Below, in pieces: positions 10,430-18,630 of a stretch of DNA of 64,000 nucleotides. The position numbers and the translations under genes were made by a program. The DNA is from Ogataea parapolymorpha DL-1 (Eukaryota > Ascomycota > Pichiomycetes > Pichiales > Pichiaceae), in the NCBI RefSeq assembly GCF_000187245.1, contig NC_027860.1, forward strand, positions 1,302,001 through 1,366,000, given 5' to 3'. Each line of letters starts with the position of its first letter. Positions within the stretch are counted from its first letter, which is position 1. The notes beneath the pieces are model-generated. The model saw only the letters and a program-made list of their open reading frames with translations, was not told the DNA's origin and searched no databases.

Positions 10430-11359
10430 TTAAATAGTGTCAAAAACGTTCCCCACAGTGTTGCCGTGCAACGGGCTGTTGTCGCTGGAAAAATTCAACA
10501 GGTTGGCAAGCCCTGTCAGCCGGCCTGCATTATTGGTGGACGGCTGGCCAGACGCTGCATCGGGGTTTTCGTACTGGTCAATCTCCTGTTTCAAACGTTC
10601 GTATACGGATGAAAAATTGTTGTCGTTGAGCTCGCTGATTTTCCGGAAATCAGTGAGCCAGTCTTGATTGATGGCGAGAATGATGTTGTGCTTTTTCTCG
10701 CTGAGGAATTGCACAAGAATATCATCCAAAATTGTGTTGAATTTGTCAACTGTAAGACTGTGGTAATAGCGGTATTCAACGGCATGGAATTTGGGCAAGC
10801 GTGGGAAACACTTGGCCAGGAATTTCATCAGGAACATAAGTGGGACAGTGAGGTCGGACTCAATGGGAGGAAGGAAGTTTAGTGTGTAATCGGAAAGGGT
10901 CTGGAAAAAGTCCTCCACGTGCGGTTTCACTCTAAGGAATGAGTAGTCGGACGATGCATCGACTCTGTAGGGCATATTTTGCAATATTCTTTCTAGTTTC
11001 TGTTCTAGTACCATTAAGGAGTCTTCTATAGTGACTTGCGGAGAGATCTTGAGCAGCGTAGGGGCCACTTCTGGGTGTTCGGATACCAAATTGGAAATTA
11101 GGTTCTGCAACGATTCTTGGTCTAAGGTCTCTATGATTCTCGAAACAGAGAGTTTCTGGCCCATAACCTGCGGCTGCCTCTGCTTTTTGTGCTGGGCTAA
11201 CTTGCTAAGTGTTTTTGGCATGAAACGAGGCTTGCTGGCATCTTCATCGTTGGATTCATCGGTATGGCGACGCTTGCCCACTTTTTTTGGTTTTGTGATG
11301 CGATGCAAGTCCTTTGCCAAAAAGTGATTTTGGAAGTCCATCTGGTTCGTTAGCGTCAT
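10430..11359 (-). CDS. STS1: Nuclear proteasome tether Sts1/Cut8
   Basis: Tethers proteasomes to the nucleus through importin-alpha, and in fission yeast (Cut8) to the nuclear envelope. The 309-residue product has a basic N-terminus with NLS-like KKVGKRRH, then the Cut8/Sts1 domain. Conserved stretches include LDQESLQNLISNLVSEHPE, the LPxxESD-like segment and HAVEYRYYHSLTVDKFN. The C-terminal tail is low-complexity. The codon before the ATG is TTG, so the start is set at 11359. It is convergent with MRPS17, with 51 bp between stops. Confidence 0.88.
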   Translation of the reverse strand: MTLTNQMDFQNHFLAKDLHRITKPKKVGKRRHTDESNDEDASKPRFMPKTLSKLAQHKKQRQPQVMGQKLSVSRIIETLDQESLQNLISNLVSEHPEVAPTLLKISPQVTIEDSLMVLEQKLERILQNMPYRVDASSDYSFLRVKPHVEDFFQTLSDYTLNFLPPIESDLTVPLMFLMKFLAKCFPRLPKFHAVEYRYYHSLTVDKFNTILDDILVQFLSEKKHNIILAINQDWLTDFRKISELNDNNFSSVYERLKQEIDQYENPDAASGQPSTNNAGRLTGLANLLNFSSDNSPLHGNTVGNVFDTI

Positions 11360-11540
11360 CAATTTGCAGATAGAAGCTTGCCGAAGGAACTGTTAAAGAA
11401 CGCTGTTTGTTGCTGCTGTTTCTTTATATTTGGGAAAAATATTTTTTTTTTCTTTGCCCTCCTCAGCCACATTGCGGCCTTCGATGGGTTATATTACTAG
11501 CCACGACGTATGTTTTCATTATTGGCATCTGCGCAAATGC

Positions 11541-12692
11541 TTATGTACTATCGAAAATTTGCTGGACAAGTTTCGGCTTCTCGTCCGGGTGCTCCGCATT
11601 CAATTGTTGAACTACTTTGCCAAGAATATTATAGGTCTCAAAGTCTCCTCCAGACCAGCTGATAGGCGTGACAGTGATCAAGCAGTCGCCATTGTCCACA
11701 CTCATCTCGCTGAGGATTTTGTCCTTGTTCCGCGGAAGATCGTTGTCGATGCTGTAGACAGAGTCGATCTTGGCAAAACCTCTGGTTTCATCATAACTCA
11801 AAGCCGGAAGCTTGTTATATCCCCCTATTGTACGGGTCTCGATAAAGTTGAAGTCTCTGTTGGTATCCATGCACGAGGCCTCTGCGCGCAGATTAATGTT
11901 GAGCCCCACACCATTGGGCAGCAGTCTAGGGTTATCGTTCCATCTCTCGTGTTCAAAGTACTCTCTCAGTTTGGGCGATCTTTGTAGGGAACGCGAGGTA
12001 TGGAAGTTATGTTTACCATAACTGGCCTCGTGCGTAAGCTGCGCGACCAGCGCCTCAATTCTCTGCAGGTACAGCGCTAAAAGTTCGCTGGCCTTGTCGG
12101 AGTTTTGCTCGTCCAAAGGACTGGCAATTACCATGTCCAGGTCTTCGTTGCTGTTGACGTTTAAAACAGGGATGTTTCTGGTCTGTGCGAGTTTCATCAC
12201 GCTCAGGTCCACGTGCGTCTGTTGCCGGTACAAACCGTCCACCACATGGCCCGACGACGCGACGATAATTAAGTCGATCGATGACATCTCTGTGTAGTGG
12301 TGCGGAAGCAGATAGTCGAGTGCAAAAAGCGCAGTGCCCATCACAGAGCCCTTGACGTACCATCTGTCGTTCTGTTTGGAGCCGTAAAATTTCTCTCCGA
12401 CCTGGAGCCCAAGCAGGTCGTTCAAATCGAATTCCTGATCGTCCAAAAAATCTTTGAGGTCGGCATCACTAATAGGAGTGGTGTCGATGGTGACTTCGTT
12501 CTCTGTAATAGAGGTTAGGTGAAGCGGCGAAACCGATATCACCTTGTGGTTTGCACTCAGCACCTGGTGGAAAGCGGTGGAGATACTCGATCCATACGGA
12601 GACGGATTGAGCACCAGGATGCTTAGGGTTGCAGCGAGACGACTGAAGCACAGACTGGTACACACAATCGCGCAGAACTGTTGAAGACGCAT
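11541..12692 (-). CDS. Secreted SurE-family phosphatase-like protein, probably inactive by the canonical mechanism
   Basis: The 383-residue protein begins with a signal-peptide-like hydrophobic segment (about residues 6-22), followed at once by a SurE-type first strand (SILVLN at 24-29). In active SurE nucleotidases this strand ends in NDDG, whose two Asp bind the metal. Here the equivalent residues read N29-P-S-P, so both Asp are gone. The equivalents of the catalytic Ser loop and the S-G-I-N loop are also unrecognisable (SSGH at 146-149). Secreted fungal SurE proteins such as Yarrowia PHO2 are described as acid phosphatases. The fold assignment is moderately sure; the loss of metal ligands is seen directly, while loss of activity is inferred. 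A PHO-type promoter element lies upstream. Confidence 0.72.
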   Translation of the reverse strand: MRLQQFCAIVCTSLCFSRLAATLSILVLNPSPYGSSISTAFHQVLSANHKVISVSPLHLTSITENEVTIDTTPISDADLKDFLDDQEFDLNDLLGLQVGEKFYGSKQNDRWYVKGSVMGTALFALDYLLPHHYTEMSSIDLIIVASSGHVVDGLYRQQTHVDLSVMKLAQTRNIPVLNVNSNEDLDMVIASPLDEQNSDKASELLALYLQRIEALVAQLTHEASYGKHNFHTSRSLQRSPKLREYFEHERWNDNPRLLPNGVGLNINLRAEASCMDTNRDFNFIETRTIGGYNKLPALSYDETRGFAKIDSVYSIDNDLPRNKDKILSEMSVDNGDCLITVTPISWSGGDFETYNILGKVVQQLNAEHPDEKPKLVQQIFDST

Positions 12693-13228
12693 ACGAAGAT
12701 TAGCGGGTTACAATTTTGGGCAGGCAGAGCGTTTTATAAGCTTCAAGTCCCCGTGCAGCTAATTATAAGAGCACGGGCTATAAATAATGCACGTTGAAAT
12801 TCACCTCCCAAACCTGCTACCAATGCATTCATCCTGTGCGACTGCCGGTCCCCACGTGCGGTGGTGTAGGGATTTCTCTGTATGGATTTTTTTTTCTTGC
12901 CTTTCTAGCAATACTCCATATGAGGCTCCGATTGCCTTCTCGCTCCATCATAACGGCGACGTTGGTCCATCTGATGCGTCTCGCGAGTGCATACCACTCT
13001 TTTGACCGTTTTCTACGCCAGGAGATTGCACATTTCGCGAGCTCTCACTGTCTTTGTGGATGCCATCTAATTCTTTATGACTCACCAGAACTAAATTGAA
13101 CACAGCAGAAAAACCACCAACAAACACTTGCCAACATATTCCGACAACCAAACCACACGCTCGCGAACGATTACGACAGCTACAAGCACGAATTCATGGG
13201 TATATAATTCATAATATTATTGCGTTAT
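12693..13228. other. Intergenic region, promoter of the SurE-like gene
   Basis: This 536-bp region lies between the SurE-like gene start and the RAD14 stop, both on the minus strand. Read on the minus strand it has a TATAAAA at about 12732-12738 (roughly 40 bp before the ATG), a CACGTT half-site on the plus strand at 12790-12795 and a perfect CACGTG at 12853-12858. Several plus-strand open frames of 70-100 codons cross it, but they lack conserved features and one overlaps RAD14 antisense. I consider them spurious. Confidence 0.6.
12852..12860 (-). promoter_or_regulatory. Candidate Pho4-type E-box upstream of the SurE-like gene
   Basis: On the minus strand the core CACGTG is flanked as GCACGTGGGG. 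This matches the high-affinity Pho4 consensus (GCACGTGGG) known from yeast acid-phosphatase promoters. It sits about 160 bp upstream of the SurE-like start. A weaker GCACGTT lies at 12789-12795, reminiscent of the UASp1/UASp2 pairing. Cbf1 or another bHLH factor could use the same core, so Pho4 control is an inference. Confidence 0.45.
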
Positions 13229-14287
13229 TTACATTTGGATCTCCTCGATCTCTAGCCCACAGTCCTTGCATCGACGCCGCACCATGCCAGGCTCCCCCGT
13301 GGGCTCTCCCCGGCTCCAATGGTGCTCGTGTCTTTCGTTGCGCTCGCCTCGTAACTTCCGCGTAAACTCCTCGGCTCGCATCTTCTTCCTCATCTCGCGA
13401 AGACGGGTGTTAAACTTCTTGTCGCGTCGCTTGACCCGCATTTCCTCTCGTCGAAGCCACTCCTTGTCCAAGTTTTCCGCAGAGCCCCATTTTTTGAATG
13501 CGTACTCTTCGATCTGGTACCTCAGAAAAAGCTGCATTTTGGAGTATGTTCCGCTGTGCGGGTTCGCTTTGACCAGCCTTTTGAACAGCGTTTCGTCCGC
13601 GAGCTCGGGCTCGGTCAAAAAATAGTCCTCCTTGCACTCGGTTTTCGTCAAAAGCGAGTATTTCTCTGGATACTTGTTTTCGCAGCTCTTGCACACGCGA
13701 CAGCCAAAAGTCTGTAACAAGTTCCGATTCAGCTCGATGGAGCCGCATTCAAAACACTTCGGAGCGTTCGCAATGTCCAACGGTGGAGCTGGCTCAACCA
13801 AAGGCCGGCTCTGTTTTTCTTCTTGCCACTGTTCTAGTGTCTTGTCTGATTCTCGGGCCTCCTTGCGGTCTGCATCCGACAGAAATCCTCCATAGGTGTC
13901 CTGCATCGTGCTAAAGTCGTACTCAATGTAGTCCGCCTTCTTCACTGACGGCCTGATGCGCTCCTGTATATGGTTGCGATCGCCTTTTTTCGCACCTTCG
14001 ATTACGCCACTAGGAGCATCCGGTGCGTACGTCGCCTGATCTGCAATACGGTAGTTACCCTTCTCCATGCCCTCACGGATACGACGTCGCTCCAACGCCT
14101 TTTGTCGATTTTTCTCAATCAGCTCTCGTTGCTCTGGGGTCAGCTCTTTTTGGGGCACGGGCTGATTTTGGCCCTTCAACGCCTGCTGCCGGAGCCTGAT
14201 CTTCTCCAAAGCATGGGCTCGATTTTCTGCCTGGCGGTTAGCAAACACTTCTGCTCCTCAACTTACTAGCTGGCGATGTCTTTCCAT
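13229..14287 (-). CDS. RAD14: Nucleotide-excision-repair DNA damage recognition factor (XPA), spliced
   Basis: XPA homologue that verifies DNA damage and positions TFIIH in nucleotide excision repair. Exon 1 is 14287-14267 (seven codons, MERHRQL), an inferred intron covers 14266-14231, and exon 2 is 14230-13229, giving 340 residues. The TPEQ...EKNRQKALERRR N-terminal motif of fungal Rad14 is followed by IRPSVKKADYIEYDFSTMQD. The zinc finger is C-x2-C-x17-C-x2-C (CFEC ... CKSC), and the XPA domain includes LLTKTECKEDYFLT and NPHSGTYSKMQLFLRYQIEEYAFKKWG. Without splicing the exon-2 frame has only a GTG at 14248 and no ATG until codon 61 of that frame, which would discard the conserved N-terminal motif. 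A 5-codon upstream frame (14306-14289) ends one base before the ATG. Confidence 0.88.
14231..14266 (-). other. Putative 36-nt spliceosomal intron in RAD14
   Basis: On the minus strand the segment begins GTAAGT, carries the branch-site-like TGCTAAC at intron positions 24-30 and ends CGCCAG, so branch A to AG is 7 nt. Unspliced, exon 1 would stop after nine codons (TGA inside the intron). Splicing joins codon 7 to the conserved frame in phase 0. A second AG four bases on would shift the frame. The length is unusually short for a budding-yeast intron, so this is a prediction. Confidence 0.68.
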
Positions 14288-14483
14288 TTTAAACTTTGTA
14301 GTCCATTGCTATATTGCTCGCACTTGTAACAGTGACAGAATTATTTTTCAGAAAAATAATATTTCCCTCCAGCTGTTTTGATTTAGACATACCAATTAAT
14401 AAAGTCTCTCCTTACAACCTCTGACTTATAACGGCAGTTTTACCATAACCGCTGACTCACAGCCAGCCAACCCAATATCCGGA

Positions 14484-16124
14484 ATGTCAGGAAACCGATT
14501 GAACGACAGAAACTCATTCAATAACTTCCCTCCACTCACACCTTCCACGCCGCGAAATAATGATTCTGGCGTGTCGAATCCTATACTCTCTTCGCCAGGG
14601 ACGCCACGAAGAGCCAAGAGGAAGACAATGTATAGTGACAGGTATATTCCAAGCAGAACAGGGGTCGATCTCCAGGCAGCCTTCAGTCTGAACTCAGACA
14701 CGGTCCAGTCTTTCTCCGCAGCAGAACACTCGAATAGGGCGTCGGGGTCGATTATCGAAAATGAGATCGATTGTATCCGCGAAGATGAGGCAAACAGGAC
14801 GTTTGATGCGGTGCTCAAGTCCGAGCTTTTTGGCGACAACCTTCCGGCAACGTTCTCGAGCAGAAAATCCCTAAACCCCAGCGCCACGCAGACAAGCGCA
14901 AGCTCTGACCCTTCGCGAACCCAGATCACGCCTCCAGGCTCCAATAACCCAAGCCATTCGGGGTCTCAGCTCAATCTCGAAGACGGTGTTCAGCATACTC
15001 CTCGCCAATCTGGAAACATTTTCACATACCAATCGCCTTCTAAATCCCGCCCAGCATCTTCCTCGTTGAACGTGCACAACGAGCTCTATTCGCTCAGTCC
15101 GGTGCGTGCTGACAGCCAAAAGATGCTTCTGTCTCCGCAAAAAAAGCCCCGATCAATATCTAAAGTGCCTTATCGAGTGCTGGACGCCCCAGAACTCGCT
15201 GACGATTTCTACCTTAATCTTGTTGACTGGGGCTCCCAGGATGTCTTGGGAGTTGGTTTAGGCTCCTGTGTGTACTTGTGGGACGCTTCCAGCGGGTCTG
15301 TGAACCGTTTGTGCGATTTGGGCTCCAACGACACTATAACAAGCTTATCATGGATCGGAGCCGGCACACATCTGGCCATCGGAACGAGTTCAGGATTAGT
15401 GGAGATTTGGGATGCCACGATGGGTAGATGCACGCGTACAATGACAGGTCATTCGTCGCGGGCATCTTCCTTGGCATGGAACCAACACATACTGACTTCT
15501 GGATCAAGAGACAGATCCATTCTGCATCGAGACGTGCGAGATCCGTCACACTATATCAAGCGGCTCGAAAGACACAAACAGGAGGTGTGTGGGCTGAGAT
15601 GGAACATTGAAGAAAACAAGCTTGCCTCGGGAGGCAACGATAACAAGCTTTTCGTTTGGGAAGGCATGAACGAAGAGCCGCTTTTTAGATTTACCGAGCA
15701 CCAAGCCGCGGTCAAGGCGATTGCATGGTCACCGCACCAGCGTGGAATTCTCGCTTCCGGTGGAGGAACTGCAGATCGAAGAATCAAGATCTGGAATACC
15801 ATCACAGGACTGAAAATCAACGATGTTGATACAGGATCGCAAGTCTGCAATTTGGCATGGTCAAAGAACTCAAACGAGATTGTTTCCACGCACGGCTACT
15901 CCAGGAACCAGATAGTGATCTGGAAATATAATACGATGCAGCAGATCGCGTCTTTGACCGGACATACCTACAGAGTTTTGTATCTGGCCATGTCTCCAGA
16001 TGGCCAGACCATTGTCACTGGCGCTGGGGATGAGACTCTGAGATTTTGGAACGTGTTTGAGAAAAACAAAAATGATACTGGTCCTTCATCCGTTCTTCTC
16101 GACGCCTTCATGCAACTCAGATGA
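14484..16124 (+). CDS. CDH1: APC/C co-activator Cdh1 (fizzy-related)
   Basis: Activates the anaphase-promoting complex from late mitosis through G1 by presenting D-box and KEN-box substrates. The 546-residue protein has a C-box (DRYIPSR, residues 52-58), a disordered N-terminus with many S/T-P sites (CDK phosphorylation is known to keep Cdh1 off the APC/C) and a seven-bladed WD40 propeller from about residue 245. YRVLDAPELADDFYLNLVDW, TGSQVCNLAWSK and MSPDGQTIVTGAGDETLRFWN are diagnostic of Cdh1 rather than Cdc20. The C-terminus ends Leu-Arg, a variant of the Ile-Arg tail that docks on Cdc27. It is divergent from RAD14 and followed by APC5 in the same direction. Confidence 0.96.
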   Translation: MSGNRLNDRNSFNNFPPLTPSTPRNNDSGVSNPILSSPGTPRRAKRKTMYSDRYIPSRTGVDLQAAFSLNSDTVQSFSAAEHSNRASGSIIENEIDCIREDEANRTFDAVLKSELFGDNLPATFSSRKSLNPSATQTSASSDPSRTQITPPGSNNPSHSGSQLNLEDGVQHTPRQSGNIFTYQSPSKSRPASSSLNVHNELYSLSPVRADSQKMLLSPQKKPRSISKVPYRVLDAPELADDFYLNLVDWGSQDVLGVGLGSCVYLWDASSGSVNRLCDLGSNDTITSLSWIGAGTHLAIGTSSGLVEIWDATMGRCTRTMTGHSSRASSLAWNQHILTSGSRDRSILHRDVRDPSHYIKRLERHKQEVCGLRWNIEENKLASGGNDNKLFVWEGMNEEPLFRFTEHQAAVKAIAWSPHQRGILASGGGTADRRIKIWNTITGLKINDVDTGSQVCNLAWSKNSNEIVSTHGYSRNQIVIWKYNTMQQIASLTGHTYRVLYLAMSPDGQTIVTGAGDETLRFWNVFEKNKNDTGPSSVLLDAFMQLR

Positions 16125-16236
16125 TCTCTACTGTCCATATATAGATTCATATGATTATATTTATTTTCCACACCTTAGACCTCGATCTGTATTTAGTCGC
16201 GTATTGATATTTTGTGATCTGATTAATCTTTTTGTT

Positions 16237-18630
16237 ATGGAGGGCTCCGAAGACGGGCTGGTGCTGACGCCGATCTTGGCCACCTCGAAAATTCCAATTT
16301 TGGCATTGATCATTGGGTACTGCTACAAGGATTTACCGCCATCCACAATACCCCCAATACTCTCTACTCTGGTCCAGCTTATAGAGCACAATGACCCCAG
16401 GGAGAGCCAAACAGAGCTGATCAGCCTGTATTTTCCCTCGCTCAAGGAGATCCTCAAGTTGATAGAGAATGCAGTCACGTCGTTTGCAAATGAGATGAAT
16501 ACACAGACCCCCGCGGAGGTGGCCAACGATATCAAGGCTGTTCAGAAATACCTACTAAATTCGTTGTGGAGTATAAATTCTTTGGACATGTTTCACGATT
16601 TCGTTTCGGGCGTCAACCGGCTGCTCGTAGACTATCAGAATACCCCCAAAAATAACAATGTCGACAAACGAACACAACCAGGTAAGCTCCTGACCTCTTC
16701 TAGTTTTCTAGGCAGGTTTGTCTACAATATAGCAATCGCATTTGAAGTCCTGGTGTTTGACGACACTGTCGAGCTTTGGAACACGTTCCTCAAATACAGG
16801 GAGGAAACGAAGGAGCTTTGGTCGAACCTCAATGGCCACAAGGTCAGAAAAAGCCATTTTGAGGAACCCCAGACACCGTGGCAGAAACAGGTGTTGAAAA
16901 ACAGCGGGTTACTCGACGCTCGTGTGGACGGCTCGCGTCAACAGGTCATCTCGCAAATTGACCTTGCACAGATGCTCGAACAGCAGGTTCAGATAATGCA
17001 AAAGTATTCTCCTCCTCCTCCCCAGTCAATGAAAAATATCTTGAAACTTCTTTCCGAATCTCAACGTGGAATCATTCCTTCTGCATACTACATCGACTAT
17101 TTAGAGAGCTGGAAACAAAGCGACTATGAAGGCTCTTTCAATGCGCTACACCGATATTTCGACTACATGATGTCCAACAAACAGCAGCTGTTTTACCACT
17201 ACGCGCTGCTTTCTCTCGCTACTTTACACGCTTCTTTTAATTCCGACGAGGAGGCTCTGAGAGCCATTGACGAGGCCATTCTTGTGGCCAGAGAAAACAA
17301 AGATCTTGATTGTCTTAACTATCTGCTTACTTGGCTATTCAACTTCCTGAAAGATAGACCGCATCTATATTCTAAGATGGGAAATCACACTAGTCGGGAT
17401 CAGATTCTGCAATTTTTGAAAATCAAGACCAAAGAAAATAGAAACTGGGTGCTTCAATCAATGACTTTCCAATATCATGCTTTGCATTTCATTCTCGATG
17501 GTGGTCCGTTGCGCAAAATTCTCGAAAACATCACCCGTGCGTCCTACGTCCTTCTTAATTTCGATATTGGAGCCAGCATTAGGTCGACATTTGTGCGTAA
17601 TTGCCAGCTAAGCGCCTCTGTTTGGAGCAGGGTTGGCGTCCCTGCGCTGGCTCGGCTTTACGCTGATGTGGCTCTGGACGCCTGTGGGCCCAACTTGAGC
17701 GTTTTCGATGAATTGTCGATCGGCATGCGCCGGGCAGTTCTTGCCTATGAAAGCGGAGATGTGGATAAAGCTATTGCTGAATTCCAATCGTACGAGGCGA
17801 CAGCTGTGAACGACATTTCATTGATGAAGATATGGCAACCAAGATTCATGCTGCTGCAAAGCGATCTCTGGCTAAAGAAGTGTCGCTATAGACCGGTGTC
17901 CATTCTGCTGGCACGACTTCAAAGCCAGGCGGACGAGATTAATGATCAAGACCTTTACTATGAGTTACAACTACGCAAGGCGCAGTATGAGCTAAAAGTT
18001 GGCAACCAGGGCGAAGCTGTCAAGGTTGTGACAAATGCGCTCTCGCGAATCGGAGCTGATGACCATTCATACAATCATTACTGGTACATTGAGCTTCAGA
18101 TCTTCTATGCGATGATCATGGCCCAATCTTCATCCAGTCCTGAGAGAGCCATGACTATTATCATTGATGCGTTGGCTTCCGCTCGCAAATCATCCTTAAT
18201 CACGTTGGTGGTGAAAGGGTTCATTGTTCTGTGTGAAATGATACTGAAAATTGATCCTGTTAACTCTGCAAAGGATGCAGAGGCCATTCTTGAAAAACTG
18301 ATGCCGTTGTCGCTACAAATAGGAAACTTATGGCTCTCCTCTTACGGATACTACTTGCTTGCCCGAGTGCTCATGACTAAAACTGAAACACAGGAGATTA
18401 CTGATGCACATCAGCTAAAAGACGGGTGCAACAAAATACTAGACTATCTGGAAACATCGATTACTGGATTCAAGCGTATGCACGATCTAGAAATGATGCA
18501 CAAAGCATTCATGGTGGAGAAAAAGCTCGCAGAGTTCAGTCAATTTCCTGACCTGTTGAACCATGCAAACAGCTCTATAAGTCAGCTGGACACACGAATA
18601 CAGGAAGAAAACAAATATTCAATGTACTGA
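16237..18630 (+). CDS. APC5: Anaphase-promoting complex subunit 5
   Basis: Scaffold subunit of the APC/C platform. The 797-residue protein has the Apc5 N-terminal helical domain and TPR-like repeats. The most recognisable is the segment FYHYALLSLATLHASFNSDEEALRAIDEAILVA (about residues 315-350), the Apc5 TPR signature. Helical repeats continue to the C-terminus. The frame is open from 16057 inside CDH1, but the ATG at 16237 is the first outside CDH1 and begins a plausible hydrophobic N-terminus. Its stop codon directly abuts the REV3 stop codon on the other strand. Confidence 0.88.
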   Translation: MEGSEDGLVLTPILATSKIPILALIIGYCYKDLPPSTIPPILSTLVQLIEHNDPRESQTELISLYFPSLKEILKLIENAVTSFANEMNTQTPAEVANDIKAVQKYLLNSLWSINSLDMFHDFVSGVNRLLVDYQNTPKNNNVDKRTQPGKLLTSSSFLGRFVYNIAIAFEVLVFDDTVELWNTFLKYREETKELWSNLNGHKVRKSHFEEPQTPWQKQVLKNSGLLDARVDGSRQQVISQIDLAQMLEQQVQIMQKYSPPPPQSMKNILKLLSESQRGIIPSAYYIDYLESWKQSDYEGSFNALHRYFDYMMSNKQQLFYHYALLSLATLHASFNSDEEALRAIDEAILVARENKDLDCLNYLLTWLFNFLKDRPHLYSKMGNHTSRDQILQFLKIKTKENRNWVLQSMTFQYHALHFILDGGPLRKILENITRASYVLLNFDIGASIRSTFVRNCQLSASVWSRVGVPALARLYADVALDACGPNLSVFDELSIGMRRAVLAYESGDVDKAIAEFQSYEATAVNDISLMKIWQPRFMLLQSDLWLKKCRYRPVSILLARLQSQADEINDQDLYYELQLRKAQYELKVGNQGEAVKVVTNALSRIGADDHSYNHYWYIELQIFYAMIMAQSSSSPERAMTIIIDALASARKSSLITLVVKGFIVLCEMILKIDPVNSAKDAEAILEKLMPLSLQIGNLWLSSYGYYLLARVLMTKTETQEITDAHQLKDGCNKILDYLETSITGFKRMHDLEMMHKAFMVEKKLAEFSQFPDLLNHANSSISQLDTRIQEENKYSMY

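Noticed and set aside
12787..13365. Plus-strand frames between the SurE-like gene and RAD14
   Set aside because: Several overlapping frames without motifs; one runs antisense into RAD14 and the composition is not coding-like.
14266..14393. Longer RAD14 intron starting at a GTATGT further upstream
   Set aside because: A GTATGT is present near 14390 on the minus strand, but no ATG opens a frame into it; the only frames there stop quickly, so the short GTAAGT model explains the gene better.
16057..16236. APC5 starting inside CDH1
   Set aside because: The extension overlaps the CDH1 3' end and starts with a non-conserved stretch; the ATG at 16237 is sufficient.
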